A stretch of 64,000 bases of DNA from Robertmurraya korlensis NBRC 107688 (GCF_001591645.1 NZ_BCVH01000009.1:124001-188000); one strand, 5' to 3'; positions 37,913 through 45,284 are shown, counted from the first letter of the stretch. Notes: generated by a model from the sequence alone, not told the origin. Made by a program: numbers and translations.

Positions 37913-39854
37913 ATTTGAAACTTTAACACAAGAACAACAAGATGAACTTTTAGAAAAGTATGATCCGGAAGCAGGCACGAGGAAATTAACAGGAGTACTT
38001 GGCTGGATTGTGTTTATTGGCTTGCTATCATTTTCATTATTCCAGTTATATACAGGGATTTTCGGTGTGTTAACTGCTCAATTACAACGTTCTATTCATT
38101 TGGGCTTTGCATTGGCCCTTATCTTTCTGCTATTTCCTGCAAGAAAGTATAAAAGAGGAAAGCATCATAAGATAGCGTGGTACGATGGAATACTAGCTAT
38201 TGCTTCAGTGGCAGTAGGAGCATACTGGCCACTAATGATTGATGATTTAGTATTACGAGTAGGGATGCTAACGTCAATGGACTTCTATATCGGAATACTT
38301 GCTATTATTCTCGTGCTTGAAGCGACTCGACGTGCAGTAGGTTTACCGATTACGATAATTGCTTTAGTGTTTCTGGCATATGCCGTATATGGTCCTTATA
38401 TGCCAAGCTTCCTAGCACATAGAGGATTATCACTAGAACGACTCGTCCAAACGATGTTTTATACAACCGAAGGAATACTCGGAACACCACTTGGAGTATC
38501 TTCAACATATATTTTCTTGTTTTTACTATTTGGTGCCTTCCTTGTGAAAACAGGGGTAGGTCAATACTTTAATGACTTAGCTGTTTCGATTGCGGGCAAG
38601 AGAATTGGAGGACCTGCGAAGGTAGCAATCTTTTCTAGTGCCTTACAAGGAACCATTAGTGGTAGCTCCGTAGCGAATGTAGTAACTTCTGGATCTTTTA
38701 CGATTCCGATGATGAAAAAGCTTGGTTATAAAAAGGAGTTTGCGGGTGCAGTTGAGGCAGCTGCTTCAACAGGTGGGCAATTGATGCCTCCAATCATGGG
38801 GGCAGCTGCATTCTTAATGGTAGAATTCATTGGTGGAATCACTTATTGGGAAATTGCAAAAGCAGCTGCCATTCCAGCCTTGCTTTATTTTGCTGGAATA
38901 TGGATCATGACGCACTTCGAAGCAAAGCGACTAGGTTTACGTGGATTAAAGCAAGAAGAGATGCCTAATCGAAAAGAAGTCTTAAAGAAATTTTATTTAT
39001 TAGCTCCAATCATTGCTGTTATTGTCTTGATGACCTCTGGTATGACAATAACTCGGGCAGCATTATGGTCTATCATTGTCGCCATTATTGTCGGGGCAAT
39101 AAATAAACAAACACGCCTCGGTCTTAGAGGAATGATTGAAGCTTTAGTTGATGGTGCAAGAACAGCGCTTGGAGTAGCGGCAGCTACGGCAGCGGCTGGA
39201 ATTATCGTTGGAGTTGTAACTAAGACAGGATTAGGCTTAAAGCTTGCTAATGGACTTTTAGACTTAGCTGGTGGTGCTTTGATTCCTACTTTAATGCTAA
39301 CTATGTTAGCAGCCATTGTTTTAGGAATGGGATCACCAACAACGGCTAATTATGTTATCACTTCAACGATTGCCGCGCCAGCGATTATTTTGCTTGGTGT
39401 TCCTGACTTATCAGCTCACTTATTTGTGTTCTATTTTGGAATCATAGCTGATATCACTCCTCCGGTAGCTTTAGCAGCTTTTGCAGCAGCTGGGGTATCG
39501 GGAGGCGAGCCAATTCGAACAGGGGTAAATTCGGCAAAGCTAGCGATTGCAGCCTTTATTATCCCGTATATGTTTGTTTTATCTCCAGAATTACTTATGA
39601 TTAATACGACATGGACTTATCTCATTTGGGTCGTTTTCTCTGCACTTGCAGGTATGATGGCAATCGGAGCAGGGGTTATTGGATATTGGATGAGAAAGCT
39701 GTTTTGGTTTGAAAGAATTGCTGGGATTGTTGGAGGAATATTGCTTATTTATCCAGAGGGTATGACAGACATCATTGGTCTAGTAATATTTGGTGTGTTA
39801 GTGGCGCTCCAAATACTGGTGAAAAGAGCTGAACCAACAACGGCAGTAAATTAA
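37902..39854 (+). CDS. TRAP transporter fused permease (DctQM type)
   Basis: This 650-residue integral membrane protein fuses small and large TRAP permease subunits (4TM plus 12TM), typical of TAXI systems. Family segments GSSVANVVTSGSFTIPMMK near 252-270 and MGSPTTANYVITSTIAAPA near 475-493 are present. The start is a TTG nine bases after AAAGGAG and overlaps the DUF1850 gene, so translation is coupled. It uses an ion gradient for uptake of an unknown organic acid. Confidence 0.94.
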   Translation: MADKFETLTQEQQDELLEKYDPEAGTRKLTGVLGWIVFIGLLSFSLFQLYTGIFGVLTAQLQRSIHLGFALALIFLLFPARKYKRGKHHKIAWYDGILAIASVAVGAYWPLMIDDLVLRVGMLTSMDFYIGILAIILVLEATRRAVGLPITIIALVFLAYAVYGPYMPSFLAHRGLSLERLVQTMFYTTEGILGTPLGVSSTYIFLFLLFGAFLVKTGVGQYFNDLAVSIAGKRIGGPAKVAIFSSALQGTISGSSVANVVTSGSFTIPMMKKLGYKKEFAGAVEAAASTGGQLMPPIMGAAAFLMVEFIGGITYWEIAKAAAIPALLYFAGIWIMTHFEAKRLGLRGLKQEEMPNRKEVLKKFYLLAPIIAVIVLMTSGMTITRAALWSIIVAIIVGAINKQTRLGLRGMIEALVDGARTALGVAAATAAAGIIVGVVTKTGLGLKLANGLLDLAGGALIPTLMLTMLAAIVLGMGSPTTANYVITSTIAAPAIILLGVPDLSAHLFVFYFGIIADITPPVALAAFAAAGVSGGEPIRTGVNSAKLAIAAFIIPYMFVLSPELLMINTTWTYLIWVVFSALAGMMAIGAGVIGYWMRKLFWFERIAGIVGGILLIYPEGMTDIIGLVIFGVLVALQILVKRAEPTTAVN

Positions 39855-39865
39855 ATAATTTAGCT

Positions 39866-39895
39866 AAAGAGCCTAACTAATGAAAGGCTCTTTTT
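39866..39895 (+). terminator. Terminator of the TAXI operon
   Basis: AAAGAGCCT (39866-39874) pairs with AGGCTCTTT (39885-39893), followed by Ts. It overlaps the 3' end of the convergent minus-strand gene. Confidence 0.8.
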
Positions 39896-40094
39896 GCTTT
39901 TTCGGTAGTACGGATAATATATTATTTATTTTAAATAACCTGCTTTGTTTACGTAATAAACAGTAGGCACGAATCGTATGTTGGTTGATTTCGCTTATTT
40001 GAATGGTTCTTTGAGTAATCGTTTGTTTGTCAGAAATATAGATGATTTCTATTAGTTGTTTTTCGTTTAGTGCCTTACTTAAAAATCGTCGCAT
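39873..40094 (-). CDS. WYL-like microprotein under a LexA-type promoter
   Basis: This 73-residue protein looks like an isolated C-terminal WYL/Sm-like module: a beta-rich core IIYISDKQTITQRTIQI followed by IRAYCLLRKQSRLFKINNIL, which resembles the YCHLR-x-x-R-x-F pattern of WYL domains. It has no DNA-binding domain. The start is the second of two ATGs, with GAGGG six bases upstream. Its promoter contains a near-consensus LexA box between -35 and -10, so it is probably induced by DNA damage. Confidence 0.65.
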   Translation of the reverse strand: MRRFLSKALNEKQLIEIIYISDKQTITQRTIQISEINQHTIRAYCLLRKQSRLFKINNILSVLPKKQKEPFIS

Positions 40095-40126
40095 TTTCAT
40101 CCCTCACGATTTAGGTTTATACTATC

Positions 40127-40156
40127 ATTATATACGAACAAACGTTCTTTATTCAA
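40127..40156 (-). promoter_or_regulatory. SOS-type promoter with LexA box
   Basis: Reading the minus strand, TTGAAT (40156-40151) and a perfect TATAAT (40132-40127) are spaced by 18 bases. The spacer holds AGAACGTTTGTTCG (40148-40135), matching the Bacillus LexA/DinR box CGAACRNRYGTTYC at 13 of 14 positions on the other strand. The position would block RNA polymerase directly. Confidence 0.75.
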
Positions 40157-40162
40157 TGTAAT

Positions 40163-40194
40163 AAAAAAGTGTGGATAAAAATCCACACTTTTTT
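40163..40194. terminator. Terminator of the yozQ-like gene
   Basis: A perfect 14-bp stem (40163-40176 with 40181-40194) has T runs on both strands. It lies just beyond the yozQ-like stop. Confidence 0.88.
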
Positions 40195-40196
40195 CT

Positions 40197-40358
40197 TTAC
40201 TCATTTTTTTCAAGTTCTTGGTCGATCGTTCCTTCATAATAATCATCACTTACTTGTTCGTGTGTCTCAGCTAACCCCATTTCAAGCTGACTTTTACCAT
40301 TATAGTCAGAAGGCTCAAAAGTTTTCCCAGCAATTTGTGAAGAATCACTCTTTTTCAT
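40197..40358 (-). CDS. yozQ: YozQ family protein (DUF4025), 53 residues
   Basis: This short acidic protein begins MKKSDSSQIAGKTFEPSDYN; its ETHEQVSDDYYEGTID segment matches the YozQ/DUF4025 family of small Bacillus proteins. The ATG has GAGGTGG seven bases upstream. Function is unknown. It is monocistronic with its own terminator. Confidence 0.8.
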   Translation of the reverse strand: MKKSDSSQIAGKTFEPSDYNGKSQLEMGLAETHEQVSDDYYEGTIDQELEKNE

Positions 40359-40433
40359 AAAGTAACCACCTCTCAGTCATTTACCTGATTATTTTTTGAT
40401 AAAAGAGAGTAGCCCATACAAAATAAAAAATAA

Positions 40434-40458
40434 AAAACTGCTTATATTTCGCAGTTTT
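40434..40458 (-). terminator. Minus-strand terminator after the Cys-rich microprotein
   Basis: AAAACTGC (40434-40441) pairs with GCAGTTTT (40451-40458). On the minus strand it is followed by TTATTTTT. It supports transcription of the small ORF immediately upstream. Confidence 0.65.
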
Positions 40459-40468
40459 AAGGGTAATA

Positions 40469-40570
40469 TTAATTTTTTCTAGTTTTACATTTACTGCCAC
40501 ACTTGCAAATCACACTATGTTTTAAATATTTAATGGGAGTTTGACATTTAGAGCATACACTGTTATACAT
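40469..40570 (-). CDS. Candidate 33-residue zinc-ribbon-like microprotein
   Basis: The ORF begins MYNSVCSKCQTPIKYLK, continues through an ICKCGSKC segment and ends KTRKN. Five cysteines in the order CxxC, CxC, C suggest a metal-binding knuckle. A terminator follows on the same strand. The ribosome binding site is weak (TAGGCG, about six bases upstream), so translation is uncertain. I do not recognise a family. Confidence 0.4.
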   Translation of the reverse strand: MYNSVCSKCQTPIKYLKHSVICKCGSKCKTRKN

Positions 40571-40850
40571 ATTATCGCCTACTTTTTTATTTATTATTAC
40601 TTAGTTTTCACTACAAGCTTTACATACACATTAAGCTCAAGTTGATGACAATGACACGAAGTTTTGTTAACTTGTTAGCTACATCCTTTACTTCTCTTAA
40701 AAGTGGATATTTAAAATCTTCAATAATTCCAAAGTTTATATTTCAATGATAACACTTCTCATTAAAAAATCAATCCCTTTTTATAATTATTTTAATTAGA
40801 TACTCATTTTAGTTAGTGAGTAATATGTAGTTTTTTAGGAAACATGAATA
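40571..40850. other. AT-rich intergenic region, no confident feature
   Basis: No gene or RNA is supported here. On the minus strand a start-less open stretch of about 39 codons (around 40640-40755) reads like a protein fragment (FGIIEDFKYPLLREVKD) and might be a gene relic, but this is not established. Confidence 0.5.
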
Positions 40851-40890
40851 GAAAAACGGCGATCTGAGGTTTCTCAGACCGCCGTTTTTC
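40851..40890 (-). terminator. Terminator of the receptor-propeptide operon
   Basis: GAAAAACGGC (40851-40860) and an inner TCTGAG pair with CTCAGA and GCCGTTTTTC (40881-40890). On the minus strand it begins at the stop codon of the propeptide gene. Confidence 0.9.
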
Positions 40891-41020
40891 ATGCTTCTTT
40901 CACTGGGGGTAATATTGGGTGTCCTTGTGGAGAATCTGAACTTGAAAGAACAAAAGAGGCACCTGTTGAAGCTGTTAGAATACAAGCGATAGCAACAATA
41001 GAATAGATTATTTTTTTCAT
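40889..41020 (-). CDS. Secreted signalling propeptide of an RRNPP system
   Basis: This 43-codon gene has a basic N-terminus and hydrophobic export signal (MKKIIYSIVAIACILTASTG), then a short polar tail (SSSDSPQGHPILPPVKEA). The size, Sec signal and position directly after an HTH-TPR receptor gene are those of NprX/PapR/Phr-type signal precursors. The mature signal would come from the last 10-17 residues after extracellular processing and re-import, probably by Opp. The ATG is nine bases after the receptor stop; the AGGAGG ribosome binding site overlaps that stop (TAGGAGG), so translation is coupled. The tail sequence is unlike the NprX, PapR and Phr peptides I remember. Confidence 0.8.
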   Translation of the reverse strand: MKKIIYSIVAIACILTASTGASFVLSSSDSPQGHPILPPVKEA

Positions 41021-41029
41021 AAAATCCTC

Positions 41030-42244
41030 CTAGTTGTTTTTATTTAAATAATATATTGCTTTCTCAAACATACCATTTGATTGATAATGCTTGGAAAGTA
41101 ATTGATAAAACATAAGCAAGTCATCTTTATTCTCATTAGAACTTTCTAAGTAAGGAATAACTGTTAAGATAACATATTGGATTGACTTTGAATGATTCTC
41201 TAGTGCTAGCAGGTAATATTTTGAAAGAATGGAGTACTTTTTATTATTTAAAGTTTCAGATAGAGTGAACGTAATAGTAAAGGCTTCTTTTGCTACCTTA
41301 TGTAGTTTTATCTCAAAAGCAACTTGGCCCTTAACGTACTGTGTGATGAGAAAATGTGTAGTTTGTGGTAGTTGTAAGGAAAGACTTTTATTTAAATAAA
41401 ATATTGCTTCATCGTAGTCTTCAAGCTTTTTATAAAGAAGCCCGATATTATGATAAATCTGAGGTAGGAGATTTGTTTCTTTTAATAATATGGCATTTCT
41501 TTCTAAATGTTGAAAACAGCTCTTCGCTTCTTCAAAGATACCAGAATGAGTATAGTTAATTCCCAATAGCATTAGGCAATGGAGGATTCGGATAAAATTA
41601 TGCTCATTCATATACGACTGAAGGGCCGCTTTTGCAAAGTGAATCGCATGACCGGACTCTTGTAAGGCTGCCTTTACCATCGAACGGTAATATAAGAATT
41701 CGCCAGAAGAGTCATGACTTACAGGAAATAACGTGTCAAACTGTTGATCCGCTTGTTCAAATTGACCCTTTAATATATACAGTACCGTAATGCAATAATT
41801 AAATAAATAGATTTCATGTTGGGAAAATGATTTCTTAAGTTTATTTAGAATTTCCTTTTGTTGGTCAGCTCGGTCTACAATACCAAGAAATAATAGGTAG
41901 CGCATCTTATACAGCTCATAAGTATGTAGGTAAGAGGTAAATGGAATAATGGCTTCATAATCCTTTAACTGGATGATAATATCCTCAACCTCTTTTTTTT
42001 GATAAAAGTAAATTTTTTCATTTAATTTCGTTAGTAAGTGTCCGATAATATTCTCCTGTTCCTCGGCACGATTCATGCTAATATGCAATCGATCGAGAAG
42101 GAGAGAGACGGTTTCATCGTTAGCTTCTTTTCCATTGTTTTCAATTTTACTCAAATGGGAAACGGAACAAATTCCATTAGCAAGCTCTTTTTGGGTAAGC
42201 CCTTTTTGTGTCCGGTAATATTTAATTAAAGGTCCAAATTGCAA
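41030..42244 (-). CDS. RRNPP-type quorum-sensing receptor (HTH-TPR, NprR/PlcR-like)
   Basis: This 404-residue cytoplasmic regulator has an HTH_3 domain at about 1-60 (YYRTQKGLTQKELANGI, then SVSHLSKIENN) followed by a tetratricopeptide region to the end. One repeat, around residue 270, has IYHNIGLLYKKLEDYDEAIFYLNKSL. The length and layout are closer to NprR (about 420 residues) than to PlcR (about 285). Such proteins bind an imported oligopeptide that changes their DNA binding. The start is a TTG with AGGAGGTG upstream; an in-frame GTG overlaps that site. Its cognate peptide gene follows immediately. A secreted protease gene lies upstream on the same strand. Confidence 0.85.
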   Translation of the reverse strand: MQFGPLIKYYRTQKGLTQKELANGICSVSHLSKIENNGKEANDETVSLLLDRLHISMNRAEEQENIIGHLLTKLNEKIYFYQKKEVEDIIIQLKDYEAIIPFTSYLHTYELYKMRYLLFLGIVDRADQQKEILNKLKKSFSQHEIYLFNYCITVLYILKGQFEQADQQFDTLFPVSHDSSGEFLYYRSMVKAALQESGHAIHFAKAALQSYMNEHNFIRILHCLMLLGINYTHSGIFEEAKSCFQHLERNAILLKETNLLPQIYHNIGLLYKKLEDYDEAIFYLNKSLSLQLPQTTHFLITQYVKGQVAFEIKLHKVAKEAFTITFTLSETLNNKKYSILSKYYLLALENHSKSIQYVILTVIPYLESSNENKDDLLMFYQLLSKHYQSNGMFEKAIYYLNKNN

Positions 42245-42312
42245 CGAAATCACCTCCTAATTCTTTTACTTTATCACCGTTACCATGAATGTAAACCTGT
42301 TTTTCAGACTTT

Positions 42313-42345
42313 TTCGAATATAGGAAAAAAGGACGGTATTTCGAA
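42313..42345. promoter_or_regulatory. Inverted repeat upstream of the receptor gene
   Basis: TTCGAATA (42313-42320) faces TATTTCGAA (42337-42345) across a 16-base spacer, about 70-100 bases before the receptor start. It could be an operator of the receptor itself or another regulator. No consensus is assigned. Confidence 0.3.
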
Positions 42346-42350
42346 CATAA

Positions 42351-42382
42351 CAAAACCATCCAGAGAATATAGGATGGTTTTG
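42351..42382 (-). terminator. Terminator of the protease gene
   Basis: CAAAACCATCC (42351-42361) pairs with GGATGGTTTTG (42372-42382), just past the protease stop. Confidence 0.8.
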
Positions 42383-42391
42383 AAAAAATAC

Positions 42392-43657
42392 CTATCTTAC
42401 GCGAGGGAATCCAAATCCTGAAGCATAGTCATCTCCAGCTGCTGTACCAATTCCGCCGTTAATATCATATAATTTTGCACGATTTTGTAATTCGCTTCTT
42501 AGTTGTGTATGTGTTAGGGATGGACTAGCCGACCATATTTTAGCTGCTAAACCGGAAACATGTGGAGTAGCCATGGATGTACCGCTAATCGTGTTATATC
42601 CACCATTGTACCAAGTTGATTCAATTGCTGCACCAGGTGCTGATACCTCTACATCACGCTCTTGAATGACGAAATCAGCATCTGTATTTGGGTTACCTCT
42701 TGAAGAAAAATCAGCAACACGGTAAGTACCATTTTGTTGTACATTTTCTAGTGCAGCCACCGCAACAGCATTTACTAACGCGCCAGGGTAGCCAATCGTA
42801 TTGCTTGCCGAACCACTATTACCGGCAGCTGCAACTACCAACAAACCTTTGCTGTAAGCATAATCAACTGCATTCGCAATCATGGTATCTTTTGTGCTTG
42901 AGCCAAGAGACATGGAGATAATAACTTTGGAACCTGTTCTAGTAGCTTCATCGGCTGCGTGGCGAATGGCTCCAGCGATATCATCGGAATACCCAGAACC
43001 ACGGTCATTTAACACTTTATACGCCCAAAGATCAGACTCTGGTGCCACACCATAGATACCAAGGCCATCGCTACCACCGTGTGCCAAAACAGTCCCTGCA
43101 ACATGCGTTCCATGACCGTTTTTATCGGAGCACGAGCCATTTATTAAAGGTGAACGATTTTGAGTGAAGTCCTTACACTGTTCTGCTGAACCTGCTAAGT
43201 CAATATGGCTTGTGTACACACCGGTATCTAATACAGCAACTTTAATTCCTGCTCCACCAGATGTTTGTTGTACGGAACTATCATTATAAATGGCTTGAAT
43301 TCCCCAAGGGGTTTGGTCAGTTGGGAGAGCTTGGGTAGATACTCCAGGCTTTGCTTTTGCTTCTGTACGATTCTCAAGACTTATTTCTTCGACTAACTGG
43401 ATAGTTAGATTCTTGTTTTTAAGTAGAGCATGGTATTGACTTTCATTTACAGATGTTGTAAATCCGTCCGTGCCAAAATCCCATCGTGAACCGAATGCTT
43501 GCTTTGCTTTTACCTTTTCACTCTGAGGTCCTTGAATGTGAACTCGATACGTATCCTTTGAAGCGCTCTCCTGCTGGGCACCTAAGGCACCGCTCGCAAA
43601 TAATGATAATCCCATTGCTGCACTAATAAGCACAGATCCTAAAGTTCTTTTTTTCAT
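42392..43657 (-). CDS. Secreted subtilisin-like serine protease (S8)
   Basis: This 421-residue preproprotein has a signal peptide (about 1-27), an I9-type propeptide region (to about 110), and a catalytic domain with D144 (AVLDTG), H182 (GHGTHVAGT), oxyanion N280 (AAGNSG) and S361 (GTSMATPH). Two cysteines, C161 and C176, flank the loop before the catalytic His and could form a disulfide. No C-terminal domain follows. The ATG follows AAGGAG. It is separately terminated from the receptor gene downstream. Confidence 0.93.
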   Translation of the reverse strand: MKKRTLGSVLISAAMGLSLFASGALGAQQESASKDTYRVHIQGPQSEKVKAKQAFGSRWDFGTDGFTTSVNESQYHALLKNKNLTIQLVEEISLENRTEAKAKPGVSTQALPTDQTPWGIQAIYNDSSVQQTSGGAGIKVAVLDTGVYTSHIDLAGSAEQCKDFTQNRSPLINGSCSDKNGHGTHVAGTVLAHGGSDGLGIYGVAPESDLWAYKVLNDRGSGYSDDIAGAIRHAADEATRTGSKVIISMSLGSSTKDTMIANAVDYAYSKGLLVVAAAGNSGSASNTIGYPGALVNAVAVAALENVQQNGTYRVADFSSRGNPNTDADFVIQERDVEVSAPGAAIESTWYNGGYNTISGTSMATPHVSGLAAKIWSASPSLTHTQLRSELQNRAKLYDINGGIGTAAGDDYASGFGFPRVR

Positions 43658-43707
43658 GAATGAACTCCTTCCTGACTTAAAGGTTCAACCTACGAGGTTG
43701 TAAGGTT

Positions 43708-43737
43708 AGTATAGTGATAATTTTCTGACAAAATCAA
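43708..43737 (-). promoter_or_regulatory. Promoter of the subtilase gene
   Basis: On the minus strand TTGATT (43737-43732) and TATACT (43713-43708) are spaced by 18 bases. A short hairpin, CAACCT-CGT-AGGTTG (plus strand 43687-43701), lies in the leader. Confidence 0.5.
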
Positions 43738-43843
43738 TAGACTTATAGAGTTTAAAAGTTGGGAAAATTTCTTGATATAAAAGAGAGGAAGGGGGATTAT
43801 TTCAAATTTAATCAAGGAAAATTTTAATATAAAGGGTTTGATA

Positions 43844-43871
43844 TTGACAAATCTTTTAAATCAGGTATAAT
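43844..43871 (+). promoter_or_regulatory. tRNA-Val promoter
   Basis: Consensus TTGACA (43844-43849) and TATAAT (43866-43871) are spaced by 16 bases, 19 bases before the tRNA 5' end. Confidence 0.8.
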
Positions 43872-43890
43872 AAGTGATGTACTTTATAAC

Positions 43891-43963
43891 GATCTGTTAG
43901 CTCAGTTGGGAGAGCATCACCTTGACAGGGTGGGGGTCGGGGGTTCAAGTCCCTCACAGGTCA
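43891..43963 (+). tRNA. tRNA-Val (anticodon GAC)
   Basis: A full cloverleaf is seen by eye: acceptor arms GATCTGT and ACAGGTC (one G-U) with discriminator A, D-arm GCTC-AGTTGGGA-GAGC, anticodon stem TCACC/GGTGG around loop TTGACAG (anticodon GAC), and T-loop TTCAAGT. CCA is not encoded. It stands alone with its own promoter and terminator. Confidence 0.95.
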
Positions 43964-43967
43964 TCTT

Positions 43968-44016
43968 AAAAAAGGCTCAAAAACCCTATATTTTTTAGGG
44001 TTTTGGGCCTTTTTTG
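43968..44016 (+). terminator. tRNA-Val terminator
   Basis: A long hairpin (arms about 43968-43988 and 43996-44015) ends in a run of Ts. Confidence 0.88.
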
Positions 44017-44095
44017 TTTATGTTAAACGAGTCATTGCTACCCAATTATATAAATGAGGGGTTTTTGGTTACATTAAGGTTGGAGGTGACTTTAA

Positions 44096-44245
44096 ATGGT
44101 AGATAAGAAAAAGGAAAGAAATACTGCTGAAGAGGTCGAGGCTAATCAAGCGGAAGCATTGCGTAACCAGGCTGGTTCATCTGGTAAATATGGTACCGAA
44201 TTTGCTAGTACCGACAACAAAGTAACCAGAAAAATTGAACCTTAA
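44096..44245 (+). CDS. Gamma-type small acid-soluble spore protein (SspE-like), 49 residues
   Basis: This small hydrophilic protein carries one copy of the gamma-SASP motif: EEVEANQAEALRNQAGSSG followed by KYGTEFAST, the cleavage-site-like segment repeated in SspE. Normal gamma-SASPs hold two or more repeats and about 80-90 residues, so this is a single-repeat version. Gamma-SASPs are amino-acid stores of the spore. The ATG follows GGAGGTGAC. A terminator follows. Confidence 0.75.
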   Translation: MVDKKKERNTAEEVEANQAEALRNQAGSSGKYGTEFASTDNKVTRKIEP

Positions 44246-44270
44246 GAAAGATAATAATACTGAAACAATT

Positions 44271-44296
44271 GGACCCAAAATGAGGGTCCCTTTTTT
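44271..44296 (+). terminator. Terminator after the SASP gene
   Basis: GGACCC (44271-44276) pairs with GGGTCC (44284-44289), followed by C and six Ts. Confidence 0.85.
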
Positions 44297-44560
44297 ATTC
44301 TCTTTAGTTAGCCTTTTATTTAACGGAACAGTGGCTAAATTTTCCTAAATAATATATTAGACATTGAAGATAATATATTTGTCTACCCGGTGAGTTTAGA
44401 GGGAGGACATTGGAGGTGCATTACCATTTTCGGAATGTTATTCTTCCTATTTATTTTGTTAGCTATTGCTATAGGGGTATCATTTGTGAATAACCGAAAT
44501 AAACCTTTAGCAGTGATAACAAGACCTTTACAAAAGAACCAATTCAAGGAGGAATTTGCT

Positions 44561-45061
44561 ATGGAAAAAGAAACAAAAGTTATTAAAGAAAGTGTTAAGT
44601 CTACAGAAAATGACAAAATTGAAAAAATAGCTGCAGCAAAGGTTGAAGCTGAAATCGGTGAGGAGCTAACACCTTTGAAAAGCCAATTAGAAACAATTCA
44701 ACACGCGTTAAACCAAGTAAGTTCAGGTGGACAACAATCTTCTATGTCTTATTCTGGACAGAATCAACAGCAATCAAATCAACAGCAATCAAATCAACTG
44801 CTAGGCCAGTTACAACAATTTAGTTCACAAGCTCAACAACAACAGCAAAAAACATTCCAACAGTTACAGCAATCTATTCACCAAGCTACACAAATGTTAA
44901 GCAATGTAGAACAATCACTACAGTCCGTTAATTTGTTAAATCAAATCTCTCAGCAAATTAACCAATCACAACAGCAATTACAACAGCAATATCAGCAACA
45001 AAACCAAGGGCAAATGGGTATGAGCTCTGGTATGAACAGTAATCAATCTTACCAACAATAA
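44561..45061 (+). CDS. Gln-rich coiled-coil protein of unknown function
   Basis: This 166-residue protein has a charged N-terminus (MEKETKVIKESVKSTENDK), a predicted coiled coil around 25-50, and a C-terminal two thirds that is extremely Gln/Ser rich, with repeated NQQQS units. It looks structural, perhaps a spore surface or coat protein, but I do not recognise it. The ATG at 44561 has AAGGAGG seven bases upstream. The frame stays open back to 44390 and encodes a membrane helix (IFGMLFFLFILLAIAIGVSF), so a longer anchored form starting near 44390-44435 is possible, though no good ribosome binding site supports it. Confidence 0.7.
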   Translation: MEKETKVIKESVKSTENDKIEKIAAAKVEAEIGEELTPLKSQLETIQHALNQVSSGGQQSSMSYSGQNQQQSNQQQSNQLLGQLQQFSSQAQQQQQKTFQQLQQSIHQATQMLSNVEQSLQSVNLLNQISQQINQSQQQLQQQYQQQNQGQMGMSSGMNSNQSYQQ

Positions 45062-45069
45062 ATTTATAT

Positions 45070-45108
45070 TGAATGTAGCTGATATCTCTTTCCTGTCAGC
45101 TACATTCA
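45070..45108 (+). terminator. Hairpin after the Gln-rich gene
   Basis: A perfect 13-bp stem (45070-45082 with 45096-45108) lies just after the stop codon. It lacks a T run, so it may stabilise the 3' end rather than terminate. Confidence 0.5.
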
Positions 45109-45218
45109 TATACATAAAAAAACAATATTAGTAGTTGAAATATAATATCCCCAGTCTTAAATTTTTTATGTAATTATACAAGTATTGTACACGGGATTTT
45201 ATTCTTTTTATCATTAGA

Positions 45219-45252
45219 AAAAAGAGAGTTGTCTTTTGACACTCTCTTTTTC
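45219..45252. terminator. Terminator upstream of the metallophosphatase 3' end
   Basis: AAAAAGAGAG and GTC arms (45219-45233) pair with GAC and CTCTCTTTTT (45238-45251) with one bulge. A/T runs flank both sides, so it can serve both strands. Confidence 0.75.
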
Positions 45253-45284
45253 TGTTTCCACAATAAAAAAGACGGAGCACCGTC

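Noticed and set aside
40640-40755. Minus-strand open stretch reading FGIIEDFKYPLLREVKD
   Set aside because: It has no start codon or ribosome binding site and only about 39 codons. It could be a gene relic, but nothing supports it beyond the look of the translation.
44383-44616. Minus-strand ORF opposite the start of the Gln-rich gene
   Set aside because: No ribosome binding site and no family resemblance; it is the antisense of the hydrophobic upstream frame.
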